Source of the DNA: Candidatus Hydrogenedentota bacterium
Lineage (GTDB): Bacteria > Hydrogenedentota > Hydrogenedentia > Hydrogenedentales > JAEUWI01
DNA: 64,000 nucleotides
Direction of reading: 5' to 3'
Assembly: GCA_016791475.1 (NCBI GenBank)
Contig: JAEUWI010000043.1
Span: forward strand, 1 to 64,000
Below, piece after piece: positions 49,840 through 59,425 of this stretch; positions within the stretch are counted from its first letter, which is position 1, and each line of letters starts with the position of its first letter. Made by a program: the position numbers and the translations under genes. Under the pieces are notes generated by a model, which saw nothing but the letters and a program-made list of their open reading frames with translations, had not been told where the DNA came from and ran no database searches.

Positions 49840-52293
49840 TCAATATCGATAAATCATCTCGTGGGTATTCAGTATTGTCCGGCTTACCGAACTCCAGGCG
49901 GCGAGCTGTATCGGGTCCATGCCTTCCGGGGTGGGCTTCTCCCCCACTTCCAGGAAGCTTGCGGCGGAGGCCGGGTCGCTGGCGAACTGGGCGAGATGCT
50001 TCTCATAGAGGTCGGCCAGAATCTGCGCCTCCTCCGGTCGCGGCGCGCGCGACAGGGCCTCGTTCCACGCCCAACGAACGCGATCAGCGGTGGTGTCGCC
50101 GCCCTCCGCCAGGATGCGCTCGGCGAAGACCCGCGCGGCTTCGACGTAGATGGGATCGTTCATGAGGGTCAGGGCCTGCTGGGGGGAATTGGAGATGGTG
50201 CGCTCGGCGGTGCACTCCTCCCGAGTCGGCGCGTCGAAGGCGAGCAGGCTCGGGTGCAGGTAGGTCCGTTGCCAGTGGGTGTAGACGCCGCGGCGGTACA
50301 AGTCCTGCCCCGTGCTGGGCTCGTATTCCCGCGTGGGGAAATTCAGTTCTTTGTAGTAACCTGCCGGCTGGTAGGGCTTCGCCGCCGGACCGCCCATGGC
50401 GGGCGAGAGCAGTCCGCTGACCTTGAGGGCGTTGTCGCGCACGAACTCGGCCTCAATCCGGAAGCGGGACTGTCGCGCGAGGAGACGATTGGCGGGGTCG
50501 CGCTCTTTGAGGACTGCGTCGGCCATGGAGGACTGTCGGTAGGCGCTGCTGGTCACCATCAGTCGTGCAAGGTGCTTGATATCCCAGCCGCTGTCCATGA
50601 ACTCGATGGCGAGATAGTCCAGCAACTCCGGATGCTTCGGCCACTCGCCTTGCGAGCCCAGATCGTCCAGCACGCGGGAGATGCCGGTGCCGAAGTAGAG
50701 CTTCCACAGTCGATTCGCAAAGACTCGGGCCGTCAGGGGGTTCTCGCGATCGGTGAGCCAGTTGGCCAGATCGAGGCGCGTGGGTCGCGCGCCATTGAGC
50801 CAGAGTCCGCCGAGAAATTCGGGCACACCCGGCTCCACCACTTCGCCGGACTCATCCATCCAGTTGCCGCGAGGCAACACGCGGACGGTGCGCGGCTCCA
50901 TGGTCTCGGTAATCACTGAAGTGTAGATGTTCTGCTCGAAGCTGAATTTCTTCTTTTCCGCTTCCTTGAGTTGCTTTTCCAGATCTTCGCGGCCTGGAGT
51001 CGGGGGTGCGCCTTCGGTGGAGACCGGAGGAGCCACGGCGGGAGGCGCCGTGGCAAGGGCGGTCTTCAGATCGGCGATGCGCTGCAGGATGGCGTCGTGC
51101 TCGGGTTTTTCCTGGGCATTGGGAAACACGAGGTAGGGCGGGAAGGGACCCTCGTTTCCGCCTTCATTCTGGACACCCATCTCCTTGATATCGGAAAAAA
51201 AGGCGCCGAAGCGATAGAAATCCCGAATGGTGAAGGGGTCGAACTTGTGGTCGTGGCACTGGGCGCAGCCGAGAGAGGAACCGAGCCAGACGGAGGCGGT
51301 GGTGCGCGTACGATCCGCCGCATAGCGCACGACGTAGTCCTGCTCCTGCGCGCCGCCCTCGCGGGTCACCATATTGAGGCGGTTGTAACCCGTGGCGATA
51401 CGCTGGGCTTCCGTGGGCTCCGGCAGCAGATCGCCGGCGAGTTGCTCGCGGGTGAACTGATCGAAGGGCATGTTGTCGTTGAAGGCTTTAATCACATAAT
51501 CGCGGTAGGGCGCAACGCCGCGCACCTGGTCGCCGTGATAGCCGACGGTGTCGGCGTAGCGCACGAGATCCAGCCAGTAGACGGCGAGGCGCTCTCCGAA
51601 GTGGGGCGAGGCGAGGAGCCGGTCCACCAGGGACTCATAGGCCTGGGGCGAGTTGTCGAGGAGAAAGGACTGGACCTCGGAAGGTGTGGGCGGTATACCG
51701 AGGAGGTCGAAATAGAGGCGGCGGATCAGGGTTTCGCGGGTGGCTTCAGGCGCGGGCTTGAGGCCTTCCTTTTCCAGGTTTGCGAGGATAAACGTGTCGA
51801 TTGGGTTGCGCGACCATGCGGCGGCCTTGACGGTCGGGGTCGAAGCGGCTTTCGGCTTGATATAGGACCAGTGGGGCTCGTATTCCGCACCCTGGGCGAT
51901 CCAGCGTTTGAGCAGTTCCAGTTCGCGGGGTGAAACGTGGCGGTTGGAATCTGCGGGCGGCATCTTGTCGTCGGGATCGTCGGTTATGATACGCGCAATG
52001 ACCTCGCTGGCCCCTGTGTCGCCCGGCGCAATGGCACGGAGTCCCTCTCGATCCACGGTCGCTTCTGCGCGCAGGTCCAGTCGAAGCCCGGCCTTGCGCA
52101 TGTTCCTATCCGGGCCGTGGCATTGGAAGCATTTATCGGAGAGGATGGGGCGAATATGGCGGTTGAATTCCACGCGTTCGGGCAGGGGATCTTCCGCGTG
52201 CGCGAGTGCCGAGAGCGCAAGCAGCGCGGCAATGAGAATGTTGGATCGTACAGCTTTCAAAACATGGGTTCCTCGACCTCGTGCCTGTAGCAT
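49840..52293 (-). CDS. PSD1-type cytochrome c protein (DUF1549/DUF1553)
   Basis: An 817-residue exported protein. After a signal peptide (NILIAALLALSALAHA) comes a planctomycete-type cytochrome c domain with haem motif C55-F-Q-C-H59. The DUF1549 domain follows (SPVDTFIL-like NPIDTFILANLEKEGL, RRLYFDLLGIPPT, HFGERLAVYWLDLVRYADT) with a second CxxCH, CAQCHDHKFDP, and then DUF1553 (TRLDLANWLTDRENPLTARVFANR, SSAYRQSS). Such proteins are abundant in Planctomycetes and relatives and are thought to serve redox or polysaccharide-related work outside the cytoplasm. The ATG at 52293 is used; a TTG twelve codons later with AGG upstream would start directly at the signal peptide. Confidence 0.92.
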   Translation of the reverse strand: MLQARGRGTHVLKAVRSNILIAALLALSALAHAEDPLPERVEFNRHIRPILSDKCFQCHGPDRNMRKAGLRLDLRAEATVDREGLRAIAPGDTGASEVIARIITDDPDDKMPPADSNRHVSPRELELLKRWIAQGAEYEPHWSYIKPKAASTPTVKAAAWSRNPIDTFILANLEKEGLKPAPEATRETLIRRLYFDLLGIPPTPSEVQSFLLDNSPQAYESLVDRLLASPHFGERLAVYWLDLVRYADTVGYHGDQVRGVAPYRDYVIKAFNDNMPFDQFTREQLAGDLLPEPTEAQRIATGYNRLNMVTREGGAQEQDYVVRYAADRTRTTASVWLGSSLGCAQCHDHKFDPFTIRDFYRFGAFFSDIKEMGVQNEGGNEGPFPPYLVFPNAQEKPEHDAILQRIADLKTALATAPPAVAPPVSTEGAPPTPGREDLEKQLKEAEKKKFSFEQNIYTSVITETMEPRTVRVLPRGNWMDESGEVVEPGVPEFLGGLWLNGARPTRLDLANWLTDRENPLTARVFANRLWKLYFGTGISRVLDDLGSQGEWPKHPELLDYLAIEFMDSGWDIKHLARLMVTSSAYRQSSMADAVLKERDPANRLLARQSRFRIEAEFVRDNALKVSGLLSPAMGGPAAKPYQPAGYYKELNFPTREYEPSTGQDLYRRGVYTHWQRTYLHPSLLAFDAPTREECTAERTISNSPQQALTLMNDPIYVEAARVFAERILAEGGDTTADRVRWAWNEALSRAPRPEEAQILADLYEKHLAQFASDPASAASFLEVGEKPTPEGMDPIQLAAWSSVSRTILNTHEMIYRY

Positions 52294-52929
52294 TGTAAGC
52301 TGATTATACTACAACAGACTTTGGGAGGATGGGCAATTGTTTGTTCACCGCGATGGGGACAATCCCGAGTGGCACTAACTTAGGGTCTGCCGGCCCCAAA
52401 AGGGAGACTCGGGGTTGACCGGGGTAGGCTTTTGGTCGGCTGCAGTCCCTGCACCCACAATTTTCCCCCGCTGCGCTCCTCCGTTTGAAGGTGGCACCCG
52501 TGGGGCCCGAGGTTGGCCGGGGTGGGGCTTTGATCGGTTGCAGTCCAAACACCCACAAACTCCGTCGCAAGCTCCTCCGTGTGTGGGTGGCACCCGTGGG
52601 GCCTGAGGTTGGCCCGGTGGGCCTTTGACCTGTTGAAGTCCAAACACCCACAAACTCCGTCGCAAGCTCCTCCGTGTGTGGGTGGCACCCGTGGGGTCTG
52701 AAGGTAATCGGGGTGGGCCTTTGACCAGTTGAAGTCCCGTGCTTTCTTAGCTACTTCCCCCGCTGCACTACGCTGCCCGAGGATAGCACCCGACATGCGC
52801 TTGGTTTGAGTGCAAACTGCCTCGCTAACGTTAGTGCTTATCGGCTGCCGTCGCCCCCCACGAGGAAAAAATTGGCCGCCGGGACACGCGTCAACCATCC
52901 CGGCGGCCTGCTCAAACGGGGTATAGAAG
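52294..52929. repeat. Gene-free region with about four 95-bp tandem repeats
   Basis: The string gtggcacccg recurs at 52491, 52587 and 52682, a period of 95-96 bp, and neighbouring sequence shows roughly four copies over about 52395-52790. Each unit includes ttgacc/ttgatcggttgcagtc, cacccacaa, tccgt.gcaagctcctccg and gtgggtggcacccgtgggg. The middle copies can pair cacccaca with tgtgggtg, giving an 8-bp hairpin per unit. There are no spacers and no credible gene; the rest of the gap shows nothing recognisable. Confidence 0.85.
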
Positions 52930-54117
52930 TTATGCGATCATTTTGTGGGGATCGATCACGAATTTCGTGGCCGCGCCCTTGTCGAAGTCCTGGTAGCCTT
53001 TGGGGGCCTCATCCAGGGAAATGGTTTGTACATTGACGGCTTTGGCGATCTGAATCTTGTCGTACAGGATGCACTGCATGAGCTGACGGTGGTATTTCAT
53101 GACGGGGCACTGGCCCGTGCAGAAGCAGTGGGATTTGGCCCAGCCGAGACCGATGCGAATGCTGAGGTTACCCACCTTGGCGTTGTCGTCGATGCCGCCG
53201 GGATCGCCGGTGACATAGAGGCCGGGGACGCCGATGGCGCCGCCGGCGCGGGTCACTTCCATCACGGCGTTCAAGACGGTGGCGGGTTGCTCTTTTACGT
53301 GGCCGGAGCCGTGGCCGCGCGCTTCGAAGCCCACGCAATCCACAGCGGCGTCCACTTCGGGCACACCGACGATCTGCTCGATTTGCTCCGCGAGGCTGGC
53401 GCTCTTCTTCAGATCGATCGTTTCGCATCCGAAGCTGCGGGCCTGGGCGAGGCGTTCATCAATCATGTCGCCAACGATAACCACCGCCGCACCGAGAAGA
53501 TGACAGGAGGCGGCGCAGGCGAGACCCACGGGCCCCGCACCGGCGACATACACGATGGTGCCTGGTCCCACACCGGCGGTAACGGCGCCGTGGTAGCCGG
53601 TTGGGAAGATATCCGACAGGAGCGTCAAATCTCTGATCTTCGCCATGGCCTGGTCGCGGTCGGGGAATTTCAAGAGGTTGAAGTCGGCATAGGGCACCAT
53701 GACGTATTCCGCCTGGCCTCCCACCCATCCGCCCATGTCCACATATCCGTAAGCCGCGCCGGGGCGCGCAGGGTTAACGTTAAGGCAGATGCCGGTCTTG
53801 CCTTCCTTGCAGTTGCGACAGCGCCCGCATGCGATGTTGAAGGGCACGGAGACGATATCGCCTTTCTTGATAAATTCCACATCACCACCGCATTCGATCA
53901 CCTCGCCGGTGATCTCGTGACCAAGCACGAGGCCCTCCGGCGCGGTCGTGCGTCCGCGGACCATGTGCTGGTCGCTGCCGCAAATGTTGGTCGACACTAT
54001 CTTGAGAATAACGCCGTGATTGCATTTTCTAGTGCCAATGGCCAGTGTGGGAAAGTCGATGCTCTGGACTTCCACGACCCCTGGCTTAATGTAGGCCACG
54101 CCTCTGTTGCTTGCCAT
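52930..54117 (-). CDS. fdhA: Glutathione-independent formaldehyde dehydrogenase (zinc, NAD-linked)
   Basis: A 395-residue zinc-dependent medium-chain dehydrogenase matching the Pseudomonas FdhA / formaldehyde dismutase type. Catalytic zinc ligands are C46 (NICGSDQH) and H67-E68 (GHE). The structural zinc is C97, C100, C103 and C111. The NAD site is GAGPVGLACAA (192-202), and the family-specific GGWVGGQAEYVMVPYADFNL and KYHRQLMQCIL are present. It oxidises formaldehyde to formate without glutathione, holding NAD tightly. GGAGAG precedes the ATG. It lies downstream of the aquaporin gene on the same strand, 185 bp apart. Confidence 0.9.
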   Translation of the reverse strand: MASNRGVAYIKPGVVEVQSIDFPTLAIGTRKCNHGVILKIVSTNICGSDQHMVRGRTTAPEGLVLGHEITGEVIECGGDVEFIKKGDIVSVPFNIACGRCRNCKEGKTGICLNVNPARPGAAYGYVDMGGWVGGQAEYVMVPYADFNLLKFPDRDQAMAKIRDLTLLSDIFPTGYHGAVTAGVGPGTIVYVAGAGPVGLACAASCHLLGAAVVIVGDMIDERLAQARSFGCETIDLKKSASLAEQIEQIVGVPEVDAAVDCVGFEARGHGSGHVKEQPATVLNAVMEVTRAGGAIGVPGLYVTGDPGGIDDNAKVGNLSIRIGLGWAKSHCFCTGQCPVMKYHRQLMQCILYDKIQIAKAVNVQTISLDEAPKGYQDFDKGAATKFVIDPHKMIA

Positions 54118-54302
54118 ATTTTCTCTCCGTCTGCGATGTTTGCCAATATCCTGCTCATCTCACAGGCGTCCACAGCCCAAGGCTGGGACGCCCAACTACC
54201 AGCGCGATACCGGGTATACTCATACCCCCGGTCAAGACCGACACTCGAAACGGTCTTATCGCGTTTACTGCCCGTACAAACTTCCGCGTCAACGTAGACC
54301 TG

Positions 54303-54986
54303 TCACGCGTACTCTTCCTCCGCCCCTTCCTCAGCCGCGTCTTCCGCCGCAGGATGCAGCGCTCGACCCACCAGCGCTGCGGCAGAGGCCCCCAGGCACG
54401 GCGCAAGGATATAGAGCCACAAGCTGCCCAGATTGAAGGCCGCGAGGGCGGGTCCCAGGGATCGGGCGGGATTCATGGAAGCGCCGGAAATGGGTCCGGC
54501 GATGATGATATCGAAGGTGACGACCGCCCCGATGACGAGGCCCGCCGTGATGCCTTTTTCCTTCGCGCCAACCGTGACGCAGAGGATCACGAGCATGAGG
54601 ATGAAGGTGGTCACGCCCTCCATGGCGAAGGCCTGGAAGGCGGACTGGGACGGCGCGGTTGCGCCGAGTCCGTAGTCCATGCCGAATATGATGCGCAGGA
54701 GGAGGCTGGCCGCTATGGCGCCCAGGCACTGGCTGACGATGTAGGGCAGGACAATGGCGGGCGAAACCCGTCCGGCGAGCCATAGGCCGAGGGTGACGGC
54801 CGGATTGATGTGGGCTCCGGAGATATCGCCAAGGGCATAGACCATGGCGAGGACCACGAGGCCGAAGGCGACGGATATACCGAGGAGGGTCACCGCGCCG
54901 TCACTGTAGCCATTGGCAATCACGGCACCCGTGCCGACAAAAACCAGCACGAAAGTGCCCAGCGCTTCGGATAGATACGCTCTCAC
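54303..54986 (-). CDS. Aquaporin (MIP family)
   Basis: A 227-residue channel with six membrane spans and both half-helix signatures: N61-P-A63 in GAHINPAVT and N172-P-A174 in GASMNPARS, the latter followed by the selectivity-filter Arg 175. The layout is closer to water channels (AqpZ-like) than to glycerol facilitators, which have Asp after the second NPA, where this one has Arg-Ser. The C-terminal tail is acidic. It starts with GTG, supported by GGGAGG seven bases upstream. It precedes the formaldehyde dehydrogenase gene; small neutral solutes might link the two, but that is speculation. Confidence 0.9.
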   Translation of the reverse strand: MRAYLSEALGTFVLVFVGTGAVIANGYSDGAVTLLGISVAFGLVVLAMVYALGDISGAHINPAVTLGLWLAGRVSPAIVLPYIVSQCLGAIAASLLLRIIFGMDYGLGATAPSQSAFQAFAMEGVTTFILMLVILCVTVGAKEKGITAGLVIGAVVTFDIIIAGPISGASMNPARSLGPALAAFNLGSLWLYILAPCLGASAAALVGRALHPAAEDAAEEGAEEEYA

Positions 54987-55117
54987 ACACTACCCTCCCG
55001 TTTGCCCAGGAATACACACGGAATCGTTCACAGCTTGTTAACCCTAACACATCGGGCTCAATTGCACAAGACTGATTTTGGATTGAACTGACGCCCACGC
55101 TGCGGTATGCTCTAACG

Positions 55118-57973
55118 ATGGTAGTGAGAGAGCAATACCACGATACCCCCCGCAGCCTTGCGTTGGCCTGTGGTACGTTTCGGACGGCGCTGTTGGCGGG
55201 CGCGATGTGCCTGGCCCCCTGGGGCGTGGTCCCCCATGCGGCGCCGATTGCGGAGCAGGCCGCGTCGGCGGAGAGCGAACGGTTCTTCGAGACGGAGATT
55301 CGTCCGGTGCTGTCTGAGCGGTGCTATGCCTGCCATGGCCCCGCCCAGGCTCTCGGTGGAATCCGCCTCGACGAATCGCCCGGTCCGTCCGCTGAATCGA
55401 TGCGGGCGATGCTCCAACCAGGTGCGAATGCCGCCCATCCCCCGACGTCGCTTCCGACGGCGGAGCTGGAATTGCTGCTGGAGTGGACGAGTCGGGGCGC
55501 GCCTCGACCGGCGCCAGCCAAGCGCAGTTATCAACGTCTCTCCATGGATGAGCTCGTCGCGGTGACCCGGGAAAATCACTGGGCGTTTCGACCGGTGCAA
55601 AATGCCGCGCCGCCCGCCGTGGGGAACGGCGCCTGGGTCCAGTCTCCCGTGGACACCTTCATTCTCGCATCCCTCGAAAAGGTCGGCCTCGCGCCCTCGG
55701 CGGAAGCTTCCCGCGCCGCGTTAATCCGGAGGGCCTACCACGATCTTCTTGGACTGCCCCCGACACAGGCGGAAATTGTCGCCTTCGAGAGCGACCCCTC
55801 CCCAACGGCCTACGCGGATTTGATTGATCGGCTGCTCGCGTCACCGCGATTTGGCGAACGCTGGGGGCGTCACTGGCTCGATGTGGCGCGCTACAGCGAC
55901 ACCAAAGGGTCGGCCTTTGCCGAAGAGCGGCTCTTTCCCTTCGCGCACACCTATCGGGACTACGTGATCCGGGCCTTCAACGAGGATCTGCCCTACGACC
56001 GGTTTATTGTCGAGCAACTGGCCGCCGACAAGTTACCCCTTGGGGACGACAAGCGCGCGCTGGCCGCGCTTGGCTTCCTGACGCTGGGGCGGACCTTTGG
56101 CGGCCAGATACACGACCGAATGGACGACCGGATCGATGTGGTGACGCGGGGGCTGCTGGCGCTCACGGTAAGTTGCGCGCGCTGCCACGATCATAAGTTC
56201 GATCCCATCCCCACGGCGGACTACTACTCGCTCTATGGCATCTTCCGCAGTTCACGAGAGCCTGCGGAACTGCCACTGATCGGTGAACCGGACATGGAGT
56301 CGCCCTCCTATAAGGAGTACCTTCAGGGACTCGCCGAGCTTGAGACGGCGCTGGCGCGGGATGAAGCGGCCGCGGTCAATAATCCGGCATTGCAGGGCAA
56401 ACTAGGGCAACGCCGCGCGGCGGTTGAAAAGTTCAAGAACACCCACCCGGGCCGTCCGGATCGGGCCATGGCCCTGGAAGACGCGCCGGCGTTGTTTGAC
56501 CCCGCGATCTTTCTGCGGGGCGATCCCAATCGCCCCGGCGACGCGGTTCCCCGGCGCTTTCCGGCGGTGCTGGAGCGTGGTGAACGCAGCGCGTATACGG
56601 CTGACAGCGGCCGCCTGGACCTGGCCCGGGCGATTGCGAGCCGGGAGAATCCGTTGACCGCACGGGTCTTTGCGAACCGGGTTTGGATGCACCTTTTCGA
56701 TAAGCCGCTGGCGGGCACGCCGAGTGATTTCGGCCTTCAGGGCGAAGCGCCGACCCACCCGGAGTTGCTGGACCATCTCGCGTGGAGTTTCATGGAGCAT
56801 GGCTGGTCCGTGAAGCACCTGATTCGCTCCATCATGCTTTCCAGCACGTATCGGCAGTCCAGCGACGTGAACAAAGGCGGGCTGGCTCTGGATCCCGAAA
56901 ACAAGCTTCTGTGGCGACAGAACCGGCGTCGTCTTGGCTTCGAAGCGATGCGAGATCACCTGCTGGCGGCTTCGGGAAATCTTGACTTGCGCATGGGGGG
57001 CATCGCGACGAATATCACGCTACCCCCGTACAGCAACCGGCGCACGATCTACGCGGAGGTTGATCGCGAAGCGCTCCCGGCGATGTTCCGGATCTTCGAT
57101 TTCGCCACGCCCACGACCCACACCCCGGCGCGCTTCGAGACCACGGTACCCCAGCAGGCCCTGTATCTGATGAATAATCCCTTTGTAGCGGAGCAGGCGC
57201 GACATGCGGCGGCTCGCCCCGAAGTGCTAAAGGAGACTTCGCCCCCGGAGCGGGTGCGTGCGCTCTACCGCGCGCTGTTGAATCGAGAAGCCCTCGCCCG
57301 TGAGGTCGAGCTTGGCGTACAGTTTGTGGCGGGGCAGGACGTGGCGGAAACGCATGTGCCGGAACGCGAGGCCCCCCGGTGGCTCTATGGCTATGGAAGG
57401 CTGGACGAGACCCGGAGCCGTGTGGCCGCGTTTACGGAGCTGCCCCACTGGACGGGGGAGGCGTTTCAGGGCGATGCGAAGCTCCCCGGTGCGACACTGG
57501 GCTGGGCCATGCTGAACCGGCTCGGCGGCCGACCGGGCGACCCGCAGCACGCGGTGATCCGCCGATGGATTTCGCCGGTAGTTTCCAAGGTGGCGGTGGT
57601 GGGCGAACTTTATCACTACTCCTCCGCGGGGGATGGCGTGAAGGGCTATATCGTCTCCAGCAGGAGCGGAGTATTGTGGCAGGGCGAGGTGCAGGATGGA
57701 ATGCTGCCCACGGTGGCCGACGAGAGCGAGATCCGCGCGGGCGACACGATTGACCTCGTTGTCGAGTGCAAGAAAAACGAACAGGAGGACCTGTTCCGTT
57801 GGCATCCGCGGATCTACCTGACCGGGGACAATGCGAGCCAGTTCGCGCGGCAGGACTGGATCTCGCGATTTGATTTCGAGGGGCCACCACCCGCGCCGCC
57901 GATACCGCTGCAACCCTGGGAGCAGTACGCACAGGTGCTCCTGATGAGCAATGAGTTTATTTTTGTTGATTGA
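55118..57973 (+). CDS. PSD1-type cytochrome c protein (DUF1549/DUF1553), long form
   Basis: A 951-residue exported protein, longer than its relative at 49840-52293. After a signal region (TALLAGAMCLAPWGVV) come a haem motif C69-Y-A-C-H73 in an SERCYACHGPAQALGGIRLD context, DUF1549 (SPVDTFILASLEKVGLAP, RRAYHDLLGLPPT, RFGERWGRHWLDVARYSDT), a second haem motif CARCHDHKFDP, and DUF1553 (RLDLARAIASRENPLTARVFANRVW, SSTYRQSS). The extra C-terminal ~150 residues look like a beta-sandwich add-on (VVSKVAVVGELYHYSSAGDG), perhaps carbohydrate-binding. The DUF1501 gene follows after 19 bp, so the two are an operon. Confidence 0.92.
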   Translation: MVVREQYHDTPRSLALACGTFRTALLAGAMCLAPWGVVPHAAPIAEQAASAESERFFETEIRPVLSERCYACHGPAQALGGIRLDESPGPSAESMRAMLQPGANAAHPPTSLPTAELELLLEWTSRGAPRPAPAKRSYQRLSMDELVAVTRENHWAFRPVQNAAPPAVGNGAWVQSPVDTFILASLEKVGLAPSAEASRAALIRRAYHDLLGLPPTQAEIVAFESDPSPTAYADLIDRLLASPRFGERWGRHWLDVARYSDTKGSAFAEERLFPFAHTYRDYVIRAFNEDLPYDRFIVEQLAADKLPLGDDKRALAALGFLTLGRTFGGQIHDRMDDRIDVVTRGLLALTVSCARCHDHKFDPIPTADYYSLYGIFRSSREPAELPLIGEPDMESPSYKEYLQGLAELETALARDEAAAVNNPALQGKLGQRRAAVEKFKNTHPGRPDRAMALEDAPALFDPAIFLRGDPNRPGDAVPRRFPAVLERGERSAYTADSGRLDLARAIASRENPLTARVFANRVWMHLFDKPLAGTPSDFGLQGEAPTHPELLDHLAWSFMEHGWSVKHLIRSIMLSSTYRQSSDVNKGGLALDPENKLLWRQNRRRLGFEAMRDHLLAASGNLDLRMGGIATNITLPPYSNRRTIYAEVDREALPAMFRIFDFATPTTHTPARFETTVPQQALYLMNNPFVAEQARHAAARPEVLKETSPPERVRALYRALLNREALAREVELGVQFVAGQDVAETHVPEREAPRWLYGYGRLDETRSRVAAFTELPHWTGEAFQGDAKLPGATLGWAMLNRLGGRPGDPQHAVIRRWISPVVSKVAVVGELYHYSSAGDGVKGYIVSSRSGVLWQGEVQDGMLPTVADESEIRAGDTIDLVVECKKNEQEDLFRWHPRIYLTGDNASQFARQDWISRFDFEGPPPAPPIPLQPWEQYAQVLLMSNEFIFVD

Positions 57974-57992
57974 TGGGTAATAGGAGTCTGCG

Positions 57993-59420
57993 ATGCATCC
58001 GGAACGAACCGTGAACGACTTCATACTGAGCCGCCGGGATTTCCTGCGGCGGACCGGCATGGGCTTTGGCGCGCTGGGTCTGGCCACGCTGGCGGGGCCG
58101 GGCGCGACGCCTGCGGCGGCGGGCGCCTCTACGCCGAGGCCGCACTTCGCGCCAAGGGCCAAGCGGGTTGTTCATATCTTCCTGAACGGCGGCATGTCCC
58201 ACGTGGACACCTTCGACCCGAAACCCCTGCTGGCGAAGTACGACGGCACGAAGTTGCCGATGGAAGATATCATGACGGAGCGCCCCACGGGCGGCGCGTA
58301 CGCTTCGGAGTTCACCTTCCAGCAATATGGCCAGAGCGGGATCCCGGTGAGCAATCTTTTTCCGAATCTGGCGAAGTGTGTGGACGACCTGTGCGTCATA
58401 CGGTCCATGCACACGGACAATCCCGTCCACGGGCCTTCGCTCCTGATGATGAACTGTGGTGATGGGCGTCTCCCCCGCCCCAGTGTGGGCTCTTGGGTGA
58501 CCTATGGTCTGGGCACGGAAAACGAGAACCTGCCGGGTTTCATTTCCATGTGCCCCGGGGGCTACCCCACGGCCGAGGCCCAGAACTGGCAATCCGGCTT
58601 TTTACCCGGCAATTTTCAGGGCAACTACATCGACTCCAAACACACCGATGTTGAGAAGCTTGTCGAGAACATCAAGAACCACTTCGCCACCTCGCGCGGG
58701 CAACGGCGGCAGCTCGATCTGCTGAGCGAACTGAACGAAATGCACCGCGGCACGCGGGCGCAGGACGCCGCCATCGAAGCGCGCATCCAGTCTTTCGAAC
58801 TGGCCTATCGCATGCAGATCGACGCGACGGACGCCTTTGACTTGAGCCAGGAGCCGGAGTACCTCCGCACGCTGTATGGAAACACGGAACAGTCCCGCCA
58901 GTTACTCATTACGCGGCGCCTGCTTGAACGGGGCGTCCGCTTCGTGCAGCTTTTTCACGGCCCCGGTCAGCCCTGGGACAGCCACGACGACATCGTGGTG
59001 GCCCACAAGCGCCTGGCGGGCCAGTGCGATCAGGGCATGGCTGCCTTTCTGATGGACTTGAAGCAGCGGGGCATGCTCGAAGACACGCTGGTGCTTTGCG
59101 TGGGTGAATTCGGTCGCACGCCCACGGTGGAAGTGCAGCAGGAAGGCATCAACGTTGGCAAACCCAAGGGCCGGGATCACAACCACTATGGTTTCACCGC
59201 GTGGATGGCGGGCGGCGGTGTAAAGGGTGGCTATATCCACGGGGCTACGGACGAATTCGGCTTCAAGGCCGTGGAGAAGCCTGTGCACGTCCATGACCTG
59301 CACGCCACGCTGTTGCACCTGATGGGCTTTGACCATGAAGCCCTGACTTATCGCTATGCGGGCCGGGATTTCCGGCTCACCGATGTTCACGGCAACGTGG
59401 TGCATGACATTATCGCGTAG
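57993..59420 (+). CDS. DUF1501 exported protein
   Basis: A 475-residue partner of the PSD1-type protein before it. Its N-terminus SRRDFLRRTGMGFGALGLAT is a clear twin-arginine signal. The DUF1501 domain shows KRVVHIFLNGGMSHVDTFDPKP, WQSGFLPGNFQGNYID, ERGVRFVQLFHGPGQPWDSHD, VGEFGRTP, RDHNHYGFTAWMAGGGVKGG and HDLHATLLHLMGFDHEALTY. TAGGAG six bases before the ATG fixes the start. It is homologous to the protein at 48218-49663 but belongs to a separate unit. It ends 5 bp before the convergent GNAT gene. Confidence 0.92.
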   Translation: MHPERTVNDFILSRRDFLRRTGMGFGALGLATLAGPGATPAAAGASTPRPHFAPRAKRVVHIFLNGGMSHVDTFDPKPLLAKYDGTKLPMEDIMTERPTGGAYASEFTFQQYGQSGIPVSNLFPNLAKCVDDLCVIRSMHTDNPVHGPSLLMMNCGDGRLPRPSVGSWVTYGLGTENENLPGFISMCPGGYPTAEAQNWQSGFLPGNFQGNYIDSKHTDVEKLVENIKNHFATSRGQRRQLDLLSELNEMHRGTRAQDAAIEARIQSFELAYRMQIDATDAFDLSQEPEYLRTLYGNTEQSRQLLITRRLLERGVRFVQLFHGPGQPWDSHDDIVVAHKRLAGQCDQGMAAFLMDLKQRGMLEDTLVLCVGEFGRTPTVEVQQEGINVGKPKGRDHNHYGFTAWMAGGGVKGGYIHGATDEFGFKAVEKPVHVHDLHATLLHLMGFDHEALTYRYAGRDFRLTDVHGNVVHDIIA

Positions 59421-59425
59421 GGACT

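Noticed and set aside
52395-52790. Possible CRISPR array or repeat protein gene
   Set aside because: The 95-bp units are contiguous and near-identical throughout, without the repeat/variable-spacer alternation; open frames through them are Pro/Arg-rich and do not share a start.
52945-54297. 450-codon plus-strand open frame
   Set aside because: Shadow of the formaldehyde dehydrogenase gene, whose zinc and NAD sites are complete on the minus strand.
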